Assembly: GCA_944389835.1 (NCBI GenBank) | Contig: CALXNU010000009.1 | Span: 1 to 43,353, forward strand | From: an uncultured Succinivibrionaceae bacterium | Lineage (GTDB): Bacteria > Pseudomonadota > Gammaproteobacteria > Enterobacterales > Succinivibrionaceae | Length of the DNA: 43,353 bases | Direction: 5' to 3' | Shown here: in pieces, positions 1 to 8,838 of the stretch | Layout of the letters: every line of letters begins with the position of its first letter | How positions within the stretch are numbered: the stretch's first letter is position 1 | Program-made: the position numbers and the translations under genes | The notes under the pieces: generated by a model | Told to the model about the DNA's origin: nothing | The model's input: the letters and a program-made list of their open reading frames with translations, nothing else | The model's database searches: none

Positions 1-211
1 TACAAGTTTTTAAAGAGCCTGAAAGCCTTTGCTAGAAAGGCTTTGAACTAAATTTTATTCACGGAAAGTCGAGTTAAGATAAAAAAACTGTTATATTTTA
101 GCTAAAAATTCTTGAGAACGCTTGAGATTTTATGAATTTTTTTCTTAACTTTGGACAAGAAAACTTAAGCTTAACCTTAAAGTTGCAAGCGAAACGAGCC
201 TTATCTTTCGC

Positions 212-491
212 TTAAAGAGTGTTTAGATCCACACCTAACCTTTTTAAGACATCACTTAAAGAAGTCATTGCTTGTAATTCTTTGATAATTAAACCATAGA
301 TCCTTAAAGACAGCTTGTGGCAGGGGAACTTAAATTTAGGGTTTTGATAAGTGATGCCATTACACCGAGGGCTTTTAAATCGCTGTTGTTTTATATTATA
401 GCTTACTTTATAAGCCCCTTGAGGGCTATCTTTAATGGTAATTGTAGTAAAACTCAGTACTCCCAAGTGATAATAATTTGTTATAAGTCAT
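212..491 (-). pseudogene. ISL3-family transposase, N-terminal fragment
   Basis: The readable frame (212-466) carries a Cys-x-x-C-like remnant (SPRCNG), a basic KFKFPCHKLSLRIYGLI segment and a helix-turn-helix-like stretch ending GVDLNTL. This matches the order of the N-terminal zinc finger and HTH of ISL3 transposases as I know them. A short frame from an ATG at 491 (MTYNKLLSLGSTEFYYNYH, then stop) looks like the original start, so a frameshift separates start and body. Past the stop at 212 another frame can be read as KR-DKARFA, as expected for the continuation of the family, so decay goes on towards base 170. No DDE catalytic domain remains. The opposite half of an ISL3 gene lies at 42498-43097. 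Not functional. Confidence 0.6.
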
Positions 492-500
492 AACTACCCC

Positions 501-750
501 CTATATTGCAACCTCTTCAAGCTCAACTACGCCACGATAAGGCTTATCATAAGTTGCATTTTTGTTTTGATTGACTATAACGCAAGCAAGAGCCACTACT
601 TGAAGGGAACTTAAAAGCGGATCTAAACGCAGATTATATTTATGCTCTAAAACTTGAGTTTTTGCCTCTTATAAAGTCTGCTCAATAAGCTTACTTTGAT
701 TTTCACCAATTACCTTAAACTCAATCACATAAAGATATTTGTCAGTTACT
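501..750 (-). pseudogene. C-terminal remnant of AAA-ATPase/PD-(D/E)XK gene
   Basis: Translated on the minus strand this reads VTDKYLYVIEFKVIGENQ, then after an in-frame TAA EAKTQVLEHKYNLRLDPLL, and ends PYRGVVELEEVAI. It lines up without gaps to the last roughly 80 residues of the intact gene at 40509-42203, keeping the EFK part of the nuclease motif. Homology stops abruptly at about base 750, where the IS605-like element begins, so the N-terminal ATPase part is gone. The internal stop replaces the TLED of the intact copy with TL-stop-E. It is a dead paralogue or a rearrangement product, not a gene. Confidence 0.85.
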
Positions 751-762
751 ACATGTGACGCT

Positions 763-794
763 CCCACAAGCTAAAGCTTGATGGGCTTTAGCTT
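763..794 (-). repeat. IS605-like right-end hairpin / 3' end of guide RNA scaffold
   Basis: On the minus strand, CCCATCAAGC and GCTTGTGGG pair around a TTTA loop (785 to 763) with one bulged T, followed by AGCGTCAC at the element border. A competing pairing of AAGCTAAAG (768-776) with CTTTAGCTT (786-794) is also possible. The tnpB stop codon (771-773) lies inside the structure. In TnpB systems the omega RNA (reRNA) runs through the 3' end of tnpB and this right end, with the guide just beyond it, so the guide would lie at about 758 downward. The role is inferred from the family. Confidence 0.55.
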
Positions 795-2126
795 GCCGAC
801 AGCTGTAACTACTCTGCCTTTTAAGACAGACAGTCCTTGGCTATTCGCTTCAGCGGCTAAAAAGGCCCGTCCGGCCTCTAAAATGTTAACACTAGCATTG
901 TGGTCCGCGTTGTCTTGGTGATTGCAGAAAACGCAGTGAAACTCAGCTTGAGATTTCCTGCTTTTTCTATCCATACGGTGACAATTACTGCACGTAATAC
1001 TGGTGTTTTTAGGGTCAACCTTAACCAGAACTCCGCCGCGGACTTTAAGTTTATATGCGAGCATGTAAACAATCATTGCTAAGGCTTCCCTTTGGATCTG
1101 CGGTTAGTCCCGCCTTTTGTCTGACTTTTTTGCCTGGTTTTTCAATCGTTCCGCAAGCGGATTTGCTCAGATCTTTGATGCGCAGGTCTTCTACAACAAC
1201 CACCCTGTGGTTATTAGCTATGGCCGTTGTAGCCTTGTGCGCGAAGTCTTTTCTGATATTAGTTATTCTGCGATAACATGCATTGATGCGGCCTCTCATC
1301 TTCCTGTAAGAGCGCGAGCCCTTCTTTTTGTGCTTTAAGCGGCGCTTAAGTACTGAAATCTCATCTTCAAGCTTTTTAATCTTTTCAACAGGGAGCTGAT
1401 AGTTCTCTTTATTGCTGGTATCAAGCGTAATGGCAACCCCAACGTCGACGCCTATAGCGTTCTTGATTTCAGCATAGGTTAAGTCCGGTGTCTCTTCGTC
1501 TTCATATTCAGCAAGGACAATGATCTTCCAATACTTGCCGTCGTTCTTTACCGTAATGCTTTTAGCTGTCCCTACAAACTCTTGGTTTGGCAAAAACCGC
1601 AGGCTGCCAATAGCGGGTAGCTTTACTCTTAAGGTCTTAAAGTTTAATTCAAAGCCTACCGGTGTTTTGCTTAAGCTTGCAACCTCACCATTTTCTTTAA
1701 TTATGTACCCCTGTGGATATCTAAAGCCTGACTTATCATAGTATTTTTTCTTGTACTGTGGAGATCTGGTCCTTTGAAGAAGCGCTCAAAGGCACCGCTT
1801 AAGTCCTGAACCTTCTGCTGTGTGACCTGTGAGTAGGGCTCTTCAAGGTACGGATATTCTTTCTTTAGGATCTTAAGCTTTTTAAATAGGGATTTCCTGC
1901 TAGGCTGCGGCTTCATGGGACTTAAAAGTTCTTAAGCTTCTTCATAGGAGTCAACATTGCCGCTAGTGACTAATCTAAGAATTTCGTTTTTGTACTCTTG
2001 ATACTCTTGTTCATGGCTGCTTAAAACTCTGTTCCACGCAGTGCGGCTTGCATGAGTATGCTTAACAAGCAGTTCCTGCTGCTTGGCGTTTGGCTTAATT
2101 CGGTAACTGAAAGCCTTATATGCCAT
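771..2126 (-). pseudogene. tnpB: tnpB (IS605 OrfB), interrupted
   Basis: TnpB is the RNA-guided RuvC-type nuclease of IS200/IS605 elements. Starting at MAYKAFSYRIKPN (2126), the frame meets an in-frame TAA at 1932-1934, resumes in the same frame at once, shifts near 1765-1775, and shifts again near 1092-1106. Pieced together, the three RuvC acidic residues are all present: GVDVG (about 1445), VVEDL (about 1187) and the Asp of NADHNAS (about 905). So is the four-Cys zinc finger (CSNC ... CVFC). One stop and two frameshifts therefore separate it from an intact nuclease, which suggests recent inactivation. Full-length TnpB is about 370-420 aa, consistent with the span. Confidence 0.88.
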
Positions 2127-2203
2127 GTCCTGAGTGCTAAAGAATTCTACCTAAGCTTATGACTATATCATAATTCACTGCTGTTTAGCAGGCTTGCATT
2201 CAT

Positions 2204-2225
2204 CCCGCAAGCTGAAGCTTGCGGG
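2204..2225. repeat. IS605-like left-end hairpin
   Basis: CCCGCAAGCT / AGCTTGCGGG is a perfect 10-bp stem with a GA dinucleotide between the arms. It is preceded by TTCAT and followed by TTTTCTGCGAGCG on the plus strand. The TTCATCCC...GGG arrangement recurs on the minus strand at 39.9-40.0 kb. On the plus strand the following TTTTCT could act as a weak terminator. Confidence 0.6.
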
Positions 2226-2319
2226 TTTTCTGCGAGCGTTTATATAAAATTGTAAGAAACTAAATGGCACCTTTGCACTATATTAGGGCTTTTATCTAAC
2301 TAAAGGTTTATAAATTTTG

Positions 2320-2325
2320 TATAAT
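2320..2325 (+). promoter_or_regulatory. Candidate -10 box for asnB
   Basis: TATAAT, preceded by TTG, lies 75 bases before the asnB ATG. No convincing -35 is seen at 16-18 bases upstream. The leader before the ATG has only a weak ribosome-binding site (AAGGA at about 2378). Confidence 0.4.
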
Positions 2326-2399
2326 GTGGCAAAGTTTAAAGAGGTGGCAGCCATTAATTTAACTGCCAGGTTTTACGTAAGGATCATAACTTAAATATT

Positions 2400-4094
2400 A
2401 TGTGTTCAATTTTCGGTATTCTTGATATTAAGGAACATCCTGAAGCCCTGCGTCGCACTGCTTTGGAAATGTCACGTCGCCTACGTCACCGTGGCCCTGA
2501 TTGGGAAGGTATTTATCAAGGCGATCATGCTATTGTCGTTCACGAGCGTTTATCTATTGTTGACCCTGCAAATGGTGCTCAACCTCTTTACAATAAAGAT
2601 AAAACTCATGTCTTAGCTGCAAATGGCGAGATTTATAATCACAAAGATTTAAAGAAAGAGCTAAAAGATCCTTATGAGTTCTCAACTGGTTCTGACTGTG
2701 AGGTAATTCTTCCTTTATACGAGGAATTTAAAAAGACCGGTGAGATCTTCTTGGACAGATTAGTAGGTGATTTTGCTTTCTTAATCTATGATGCCACCGA
2801 TAATACCTATTTTATCGCTCGCGATCATATCGGTATCGTACCTTTATATGTAGGTACCGATTCTGAAGGCCGTTTCTATGTCTCCTCTGAGATGAAAGCC
2901 TTAACTCCAGTTTGTGATACCGTAAAAGAATTCCCTCCAGGGTCTTATCTTTACTCCAAGCTTGATCATGAGTTCCACTCCTACTATAAGCGTGATTGGA
3001 TGGAATACGATAAGGTCAAGGATAATAAGACAGAAGTTTCTGATCTTAAAGATGCCCTCATGGATAGCGTGCGTCGTCAATTAATGTGCGATGTGCCATA
3101 TGGTGTTTTACTCTCAGGCGGTCTTGACTCTTCTGTAATTTCCGCTATTGCCAAATACTATGCTCCATCTCGTGTCGAAGATGATGGCAAGAGCGAAGCT
3201 TGGTATCCAAGATTGCACTCTTTTGCAATTGGTCTTAAGGATGCTCCAGATCTAAAGAAAGCTCGTGTCGTAGCTGACTATTTAGGCACTGTGCACCATG
3301 AAATTCACTACACTGTGCAAGAGGGTATTGATGCTTTGCGCGATGTGATTTATCACATCGAAACTTATGATGTAACCACTATTCGCGCCTCTACTCCAAT
3401 GTTCTTAATGGCTCGTTATATCAAAGCCATGGGTATTAAGATGGTGTTATCAGGTGAAGGCTCAGATGAGATCTTCGGCGGTTACCTCTACTTCCATAAA
3501 GCTCCTGATTCAAAGGAGTTCCATGAGGAATTAGTAAGAAAGCTCTCTCAATTACATCTTTACGATTGCTTACGTGCCAATAAGTCTTTAATGGCTTGGG
3601 GTGTTGAAGGCCGCGTGCCATTCTTAGATAAGAAGTTCTTAGATGTGGCTATGCGCATTAATCCTCAAGATAAGATGTGCCCTGGCAAGACCATTGAGAA
3701 GAAAGTCTTACGTGAGGCTTTTGATGGCATGTTACCTGATGAAGTTCTGTGGAGACAAAAAGAGCAATTCTCAGATGGTGTAGGCTATTCTTGGATTGAT
3801 GCTTTACGCGATTACGCTGAAGAGCAAGTCTCAGATAGAAAGTTTGCCGAAAGAGCCGATAGATTCCCGGTAAACACTCCAGTGACCAAAGAGGCTTATC
3901 TCTATCGTGAGATCTTCGAGGAGATCTTCAAGCTCCCATCAGCAGTTAAGACCGTACCATACGGCAAATCAGTGGCTTGCTCTACTGAAACTGCCATTGC
4001 TTGGGATGAAAAATTTAAGAATATGGCCGATCCTTCAGGCCGTGCCGTAACTGACGTGCACGACAATGCCTATGAGATGGGACATAAGCTTTAA
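2400..4094 (+). CDS. asnB: Asparagine synthetase B, glutamine-hydrolysing
   Basis: Converts aspartate, glutamine and ATP to asparagine, glutamate, AMP and PPi in the cytoplasm. The protein starts MCSIFGI, so Cys2 becomes the N-terminal nucleophile of the class II glutaminase domain (about 1-200). HRGPDWEG and NGEIYNH are the usual glutaminase loops. The synthetase domain has the ATP PPi-loop LLSGGLDSS (about 237-246) and SGEGSDEIFGGY (about 350). At 564 aa it is close to E. coli AsnB (554 aa). It is preceded by a -10 like sequence and followed by a terminator hairpin, so it looks monocistronic. The reading frame is intact with no oddities. Confidence 0.97.
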   Translation: MCSIFGILDIKEHPEALRRTALEMSRRLRHRGPDWEGIYQGDHAIVVHERLSIVDPANGAQPLYNKDKTHVLAANGEIYNHKDLKKELKDPYEFSTGSDCEVILPLYEEFKKTGEIFLDRLVGDFAFLIYDATDNTYFIARDHIGIVPLYVGTDSEGRFYVSSEMKALTPVCDTVKEFPPGSYLYSKLDHEFHSYYKRDWMEYDKVKDNKTEVSDLKDALMDSVRRQLMCDVPYGVLLSGGLDSSVISAIAKYYAPSRVEDDGKSEAWYPRLHSFAIGLKDAPDLKKARVVADYLGTVHHEIHYTVQEGIDALRDVIYHIETYDVTTIRASTPMFLMARYIKAMGIKMVLSGEGSDEIFGGYLYFHKAPDSKEFHEELVRKLSQLHLYDCLRANKSLMAWGVEGRVPFLDKKFLDVAMRINPQDKMCPGKTIEKKVLREAFDGMLPDEVLWRQKEQFSDGVGYSWIDALRDYAEEQVSDRKFAERADRFPVNTPVTKEAYLYREIFEEIFKLPSAVKTVPYGKSVACSTETAIAWDEKFKNMADPSGRAVTDVHDNAYEMGHKL

Positions 4095-4116
4095 TCATTA
4101 ATTAAAATTCCATCTA

Positions 4117-4142
4117 AGGCCGCCTTAGGCGGCCTCTTATAT
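4117..4142 (+). terminator. Terminator after asnB
   Basis: AGGCCGCC / GGCGGCCT form an 8-bp GC-rich stem (4117-4124 with 4128-4135) with a TTA loop, followed by CTTATATTTAT. The U-tract is imperfect but the stem is strong. It lies 22 bases after the asnB stop and 13 bases before the next start, so some readthrough is possible. Confidence 0.7.
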
Positions 4143-4155
4143 TTATAGGTCCTCT

Positions 4156-5175
4156 ATGGCACGATTTGGTCTTTATCGCGTTCCCCTCTATCCTCAACTT
4201 AAAGTCTTAAATGCTGATCCTGCTTTTGTTAAAGTCTTATCAATAATTTTATTTTTAACAACTCAAGATAGTAATAATGTCATTAAAAAAGAACGCGATG
4301 TGCATCTTTTTGCCCTTTATTTACAAGAAGATGCAAATACGGTCTTAAATATCATTGATGATTTAATCCTAAAGGGTATTTTAAAGCATCACTTGAGAGT
4401 TTTTCTTCGCAAAAAAGATCCTCAACTTTTAAAGCAAGGCCAAAAACTTAAAGATGAATACACCTCTGAGCTTTATTTAACTTTAGACTTGCGCCGTTTA
4501 ATGCTCTTACTTGAAAAAAGAGGCCTTAATTTACCGCTTAAAATTCTAAAAAATGCCGCCTTAGATAAAGTAGATTTCTTTGGCGTGATAAGCGAGCGCA
4601 CTCTACCTTTAATGCAAAAATTAGTAGGTCAAGTAAGTCATGAGGATTTTGATAAGGCCGCTTTAATTTGCGCTCAAATTGCAACCTATGCTACCGCCCA
4701 TGAAGAAGATTTCTCCTATAAAGCGCTAGCTCCAGGGTGGAGACTTTTACTCCAACCTGCCATAAACTCAGAGGAAAGTGAGCAAGAAGTCTCTTTTGCT
4801 GTGGCTCAAAGATGGATGAGAGAGGATGAAAGAGCCATTGATTTATCTTTTGCCGATGGCAATTTCTTTATGACCGACAGCTCCTTTATAGGCGGTAACC
4901 AACACTATATTCTGCATGGGAAAAAGCAAAAAGAAAGCACGATTTTAGCTGCCGCCTGTTTAATTGGCATGGCCACGGTCACCGAGAAACTCTGCTATAT
5001 CTCAGATTTAAGCTTTAACGAGGTAAAAGAGGCTTTAGAGTTTTTATATAAGGCAACAGGTCTTAAGGGGCGTTTAACCTTAGCTTACTTTTTAAACCTA
5101 CAAAGTGATGAGAAAAAAGCTTTAGAAGATTATGCTCAATATCAAAAGTTTATTGGTATTTTAGCCAAAACTTAA
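4156..5175 (+). CDS. Unknown 339-aa cytoplasmic protein
   Basis: I do not recognise a family. No signal peptide or membrane segment is seen. Residues about 25-85 (VKVLSIILFLTTQD, then an acidic helix, DDLILKGILKHHL) have the spacing of a winged-helix fold with a recognition-type helix, which is only a structural guess. The C-terminal third is helical (FNEVKEALEFLYKATG, ALEDYAQYQKFIGIL). It starts 61 bases after asnB, past the terminator hairpin, and is followed by nearly 500 gene-free bases. The start ATG has only a modest GGTCCTC upstream. Codon use resembles its neighbours. Confidence 0.75.
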   Translation: MARFGLYRVPLYPQLKVLNADPAFVKVLSIILFLTTQDSNNVIKKERDVHLFALYLQEDANTVLNIIDDLILKGILKHHLRVFLRKKDPQLLKQGQKLKDEYTSELYLTLDLRRLMLLLEKRGLNLPLKILKNAALDKVDFFGVISERTLPLMQKLVGQVSHEDFDKAALICAQIATYATAHEEDFSYKALAPGWRLLLQPAINSEESEQEVSFAVAQRWMREDERAIDLSFADGNFFMTDSSFIGGNQHYILHGKKQKESTILAAACLIGMATVTEKLCYISDLSFNEVKEALEFLYKATGLKGRLTLAYFLNLQSDEKKALEDYAQYQKFIGILAKT

Positions 5176-5205
5176 AGGGTGAAGTCCTTTTCAATCTAGG
5201 CAAAA

Positions 5206-5226
5206 CCGGGAGGAAATTCCTCCCGG
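5206..5226. repeat. Strong inverted repeat downstream of the unknown gene
   Basis: CCGGGAGGAA / TTCCTCCCGG is a perfect 10-bp stem with a single A between the arms, 30 bases after the stop at 5175. No T-tract follows on the plus strand (GAATATAAG). It may be a rho-assisted terminator, a 3' stabilising structure or a protein-binding dyad. Confidence 0.55.
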
Positions 5227-5607
5227 GAATATAAGCAAACAAAGAAAAGGACGATCTCAACAAACTTGGATAAAGATCACTAAGTTTCTTGAGTCAACTT
5301 ATTATACAATAAGTTAATCTTTTATTACAACCACTTTATTAAGTTTTTTATAAAATATTTTAGCGCATTTATTTACTTTTTGATCTTAAAGGAAAATACT
5401 TAAGCAAATCTGGTTTAAAGTCACTCTCTAACTTAGCCTTAAGCGCCGCTTAAAAGAGATTTTCTAAAAATATATACTTTTCAAGGCTAAATGCCCACGT
5501 GAGACAAAATATTTTAAAGACTTTCTTTCATAAAAGCTTTTGGGGGCTTTAAATGCTCTGTTTAGACAAGTTTTATTATCTAAAACAAAGTTTTTTCTAA
5601 AAAACGC
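5227..5607. other. AT-rich gene-free stretch
   Basis: No open frame with a plausible start and no recognisable RNA gene is seen. A small dyad TTAAGCG/CGCTTAA occurs near 5440. Otherwise it is low-complexity A/T sequence leading to the hemH promoter. Confidence 0.6.
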
Positions 5608-5635
5608 CTTGTTTTAGTGCTTAATTTGTTACAAT
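5608..5635 (+). promoter_or_regulatory. Candidate sigma-70 promoter of hemH-pbpC
   Basis: CTTGTT (5608-5613), a 16-base spacer, then TACAAT (5630-5635). The hemH start follows at 5672 with AAGGA about 9 bases upstream of its ATG. Confidence 0.5.
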
Positions 5636-5671
5636 AGCTTTGATACTTAAACTTATCAAGGATAAGCTTAC

Positions 5672-6718
5672 ATGCTCACTACTGTTGTTTTAGTTACTGT
5701 TGGAACCCCAGATCCTATAGATGAGGCTCACGTAAAAGACTATTTGTTGCGTTTTTTATCCGATCCTAATATCGTCCCTTATCCTTTTAGAAAATTTATC
5801 GCCAAGCATGTAGCTAACAAAAGAGCCCCCTATCTTACCGATATTTATAAAAAATGTGCCATCAACCAAAAATCACCTTTATTAAAAAATTTAAGTGAAC
5901 TTGAACTGCATCTTAGAATTAAGCTTGATAATAAAGAACAATTAAAAGACAATCCAGCTCTTATCGATCATGAGTTTAAAGTGGTAAGCGCCTGTCTTTA
6001 TTCAGAGCCTTTTGCCCATCACATTTTCCGTGAAGCTTTTCGCTCCTCAGATGAGGTGCTAATCATTCCCCTCTTCCCGCAGGTTTGCAAAGCAACTCAT
6101 GAGAGTATTTACACTTTAGCAATTAAATACGCCATTCGCTATAAGTTCAAAGGCCGCTATGAAGTCCTCTGGGGCTTTTCTGATTGCTCAAGCTATCGCA
6201 TCCTACTTGCCGCAAACTTAATTAATTGGCAAAAAACCCGTCAAGTAGAGCCTGACACTTTACTTGTCTCCTTCCATAGCTTGCCTATTACCTTACGCGG
6301 TTTTGAAGAGTCTTATTATAAAGATCAGTGCCAAGATATCTTCTTAGAAGTTGAAAAGCATTCTATTGAGCACGGTTATCGTGCTATCTTAGGCTATCAG
6401 TCCAAACAAGGCCCCATGCCTTGGATTAAGCCCTATCTTTCAGATCTTATTATTGAAGAGGCTATGAAAGATCATAATGTTGCAGTGTTCTGCCCAGGCT
6501 TTATTCTTGAGTGCTTAGAGACCTTTTATGAAGTTGACACGATTTATCGTGAGCGCTTTGAGAAAATCACCCGGGCAAACTTTGATTATATTAAAGCGCC
6601 CACTCCTGCTGAAGTTGCTAATTTAATGCATTATTTTGTTTTAGAGTTTTTAAAAACTAAACCTAATGCTCAACATAAATTTAGAATTAAAGGAATCAAA
6701 GCAGATCTTTACTACTAA
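5672..6718 (+). CDS. hemH: Ferrochelatase
   Basis: Inserts ferrous iron into the porphyrin ring at the end of haem synthesis. The core signatures are visible: LLVSFHSLP, with the metal-binding His at about residue 202; YQSKQGPMPWIKPY, matching the family's YQSR-G--WL-PY; and PGFILECLETFYEV, with the conserved Glu of the CLET motif at about 280. The N-terminal V--GTPD is also typical. It has 348 residues against about 320 in E. coli, and the motifs are looser than in enterobacteria, so it is a diverged member. No other haem gene is in the window. Its TAA shares its last A with the ATG of pbpC, indicating translational coupling. Confidence 0.9.
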   Translation: MLTTVVLVTVGTPDPIDEAHVKDYLLRFLSDPNIVPYPFRKFIAKHVANKRAPYLTDIYKKCAINQKSPLLKNLSELELHLRIKLDNKEQLKDNPALIDHEFKVVSACLYSEPFAHHIFREAFRSSDEVLIIPLFPQVCKATHESIYTLAIKYAIRYKFKGRYEVLWGFSDCSSYRILLAANLINWQKTRQVEPDTLLVSFHSLPITLRGFEESYYKDQCQDIFLEVEKHSIEHGYRAILGYQSKQGPMPWIKPYLSDLIIEEAMKDHNVAVFCPGFILECLETFYEVDTIYRERFEKITRANFDYIKAPTPAEVANLMHYFVLEFLKTKPNAQHKFRIKGIKADLYY

Positions 6719-8811
6719 TGCAACTTTTTAAAAAGACCTTAAACTCAAAGCTTGTAGCCTGTGCCCTACTTTTCTTGTGTGCCTTTTTACTTTTAAGCCC
6801 CCAAAAAGACTTTGACTTAAGCTTTTATGAAAAAAGATCTTCACAACTTTTAGATTTTAAAGGGCAAATGCTTGCCTTTAACCTAGATGAGAGCGGGCGT
6901 TTAAAACTTAAAACTCAAAGTGAAGATGTTGATCCTCTCTATTTAAAATTACTTATCTTAACTGAAGATGAGCGTTTTTTTAACCACCCAGGTGTAGATC
7001 TTATCGCCATAGTAAGAGCTTTTTCCTCAAATTTAATTAGAGGGCAGAGGATCTCCGGGGCAAGTACCCTTGCCATGCAAGTCTCACGCATGTTAAATCC
7101 TAAAGCGCGCAATTTAAAAGCCAAAATTAATGAGGCTCTCACCGCTTTAAGTTTAACCTCAACTTTAGGTCGCAATAATCTTTTAGATCTTTATTTGACT
7201 ATCGCCCCAATGGGCGGTTATTTACATGGGGTAAAAGCCGCATCCTTGCGCTATTTTGGACATGAGCCCTCAACTTTAAGCCCCGCAGAAGCTGCCCTAC
7301 TTGTAGCTCTTCCTCGAAGCCCTGAAAAAATTCGCCCAGATATTAAAGAAAATTTAAAAAGAGCTAAGTTTTATCGTGATGAGATTTTAATTAAAGCCTA
7401 TAGACATGGCCTTATAAAGAAGGATGTTTTAGAGGGCTCTTTAAAGACCCCTCTTCCTACCACGCTTAAACCTTTAGAGCAAAATGCTTATCATTTAGGC
7501 CATTTTATTTTTGCTAATGCCCCCAAAGAACATATACAAGAAAAAGAGTTTTATGCCTTTGTCGATCTTAATTTACAACTTAATTTAGCAAGGGAAGCTT
7601 TGTTTTTTGCCAAAGATCATCCACAAAGTGAATTGAGCATCATTGTCATTGATGATAAAAGCCATAGCGTGCAAGCCTATGTAGGATCATCTAATTACAA
7701 AAAAGTCCAAGAAGATCTTACCCAAGCTATTAGATCACCTGGATCTACTCTAAAGCCTTTTGCCTATGCCCAAGCTTTTGATTTAAATTTAGCCCACCCC
7801 AAAAGTATTCTAAATGACAGGCAAATTAGTATTAACTCTTATCTTCCCCAAAATTTCGATCGTACTTTCAAAGGGGAACTAACGTTAGCTGAAGCTTTAG
7901 TCAATTCACTTAATATTCCAGCTTTAGAAATTCTAAAACGCCTAGGTCCGCAAAACTTTTATGACAAATTAAATACCAATCATCAAAGACTTTACTTACC
8001 AAAAGGTGCAACTCCCTCCCTGCCTATTATCTTAGGCGGGGTGGGAGTTAAACCCTATGATCTAGCAGTCCTCTTTAGTGCCTTAAATCTTGATGGCAAA
8101 TTAATTGAACCCAAGCTTTTTTGTTTGGACAGAGAAAAAAAGCGCTGTCTTACGGCCCTTTTTAAAGAAAGTAGCACTCAAAACTTTTTAAGCCCCCAAA
8201 GTGCTCGTGCGACCTTTAACATTCTAAAAAACACCGCCCGCCCGCAAGGCTTTTTAACTCAAACACAAATCTCCTATAAAACTGGCACCTCGCATAATTT
8301 TAAAGATGCCTTAGCCGCAGGTTCTTTTAAAAACTTAACTGCCGCCGTGTGGACTGGAAGACGCGATGGTAAAAGCAATCACCACTACACAGGCTTAAGC
8401 CTTGCTGCCCCCTTGCTCTTTAAAACTTTAAATTTAGCCTCAAGTTCTAATTTTGAAAAAGAAGAGTTAAAACCAACCCTTGCCCTAAGCCCTGAGGCTC
8501 CTTTTTCTTTAAAGTATTTAAATTTAAGTTTAAATGAGCATTATCTAGGCTTAAACCCCACCGAGCTTATTGAATTTATCTATCCACAAGAGGGAGAGAC
8601 AGTTTTTGTAGCCCAAGGTGGAGATCTTGAAATTAAAGTGCAAGGCAAAAGGCCACCTTTTAGCTTAATTTATCAAGGACAAATTATCGCAACTTCACAA
8701 GATGGCTATTTGCGTTTAAAAAATGCTCAAGAAGGCTTTTATGAGTTTGCGATCATGGACAAATATGGCTTTAAAAGAAAGCTTAACCTAAGAATAATAA
8801 GCTCCATCTAA
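6718..8811 (+). CDS. pbpC: Penicillin-binding protein 1C (bifunctional)
   Basis: A murein glycosyltransferase/transpeptidase anchored in the inner membrane by a helix at about 12-28. The GT51 domain has EDERFFNHPGVD (catalytic Glu83) and GASTLAMQVSRML. The PBP1C-like segment APMGGYLHGVKAAS is also present. The transpeptidase domain has S343-T-L-K, SLN (about 397) and K521-T-G-T. The last 100 residues (EFIYPQEGETVFV onwards) form the PBP1C C-terminal domain. At 697 aa it is somewhat shorter than the E. coli protein (770 aa). It overlaps hemH by one base. It is not linked to an alpha-2-macroglobulin gene, unlike in enterobacteria. Confidence 0.93.
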   Translation: MQLFKKTLNSKLVACALLFLCAFLLLSPQKDFDLSFYEKRSSQLLDFKGQMLAFNLDESGRLKLKTQSEDVDPLYLKLLILTEDERFFNHPGVDLIAIVRAFSSNLIRGQRISGASTLAMQVSRMLNPKARNLKAKINEALTALSLTSTLGRNNLLDLYLTIAPMGGYLHGVKAASLRYFGHEPSTLSPAEAALLVALPRSPEKIRPDIKENLKRAKFYRDEILIKAYRHGLIKKDVLEGSLKTPLPTTLKPLEQNAYHLGHFIFANAPKEHIQEKEFYAFVDLNLQLNLAREALFFAKDHPQSELSIIVIDDKSHSVQAYVGSSNYKKVQEDLTQAIRSPGSTLKPFAYAQAFDLNLAHPKSILNDRQISINSYLPQNFDRTFKGELTLAEALVNSLNIPALEILKRLGPQNFYDKLNTNHQRLYLPKGATPSLPIILGGVGVKPYDLAVLFSALNLDGKLIEPKLFCLDREKKRCLTALFKESSTQNFLSPQSARATFNILKNTARPQGFLTQTQISYKTGTSHNFKDALAAGSFKNLTAAVWTGRRDGKSNHHYTGLSLAAPLLFKTLNLASSSNFEKEELKPTLALSPEAPFSLKYLNLSLNEHYLGLNPTELIEFIYPQEGETVFVAQGGDLEIKVQGKRPPFSLIYQGQIIATSQDGYLRLKNAQEGFYEFAIMDKYGFKRKLNLRIISSI

Positions 8812-8838
8812 AAAGCCATCTACTTATTAAACTTTTAT

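Larger units (their letters stand above)
755..2240 (-). mobile_element. Decayed IS200/IS605-group element (tnpB only)
   Basis: The element consists of a broken tnpB with a hairpin at each end: 763-785 (right end, overlapping the tnpB stop) and 2204-2225 (left end). There are no terminal inverted repeats and no tnpA, as in IS1341-like members that depend on a TnpA elsewhere. The right end abuts the truncated nuclease gene at about 750-760. The sequence beyond 2240 does not continue that gene, so this is not a clean insertion: a deletion or rearrangement followed. Exact ends are not fixed. Confidence 0.7.

Noticed and set aside
22..44. AAAGCCTTT/AAAGGCTTT hairpin at the window start as a terminator
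   Set aside because: The stem is real, but no U-tract follows on either strand and no gene is visible to its left.
755..2240. Simple IS605 insertion into the nuclease gene
   Set aside because: The sequence beyond the left end (2241 onward) does not continue the nuclease gene, so a further rearrangement must have occurred.
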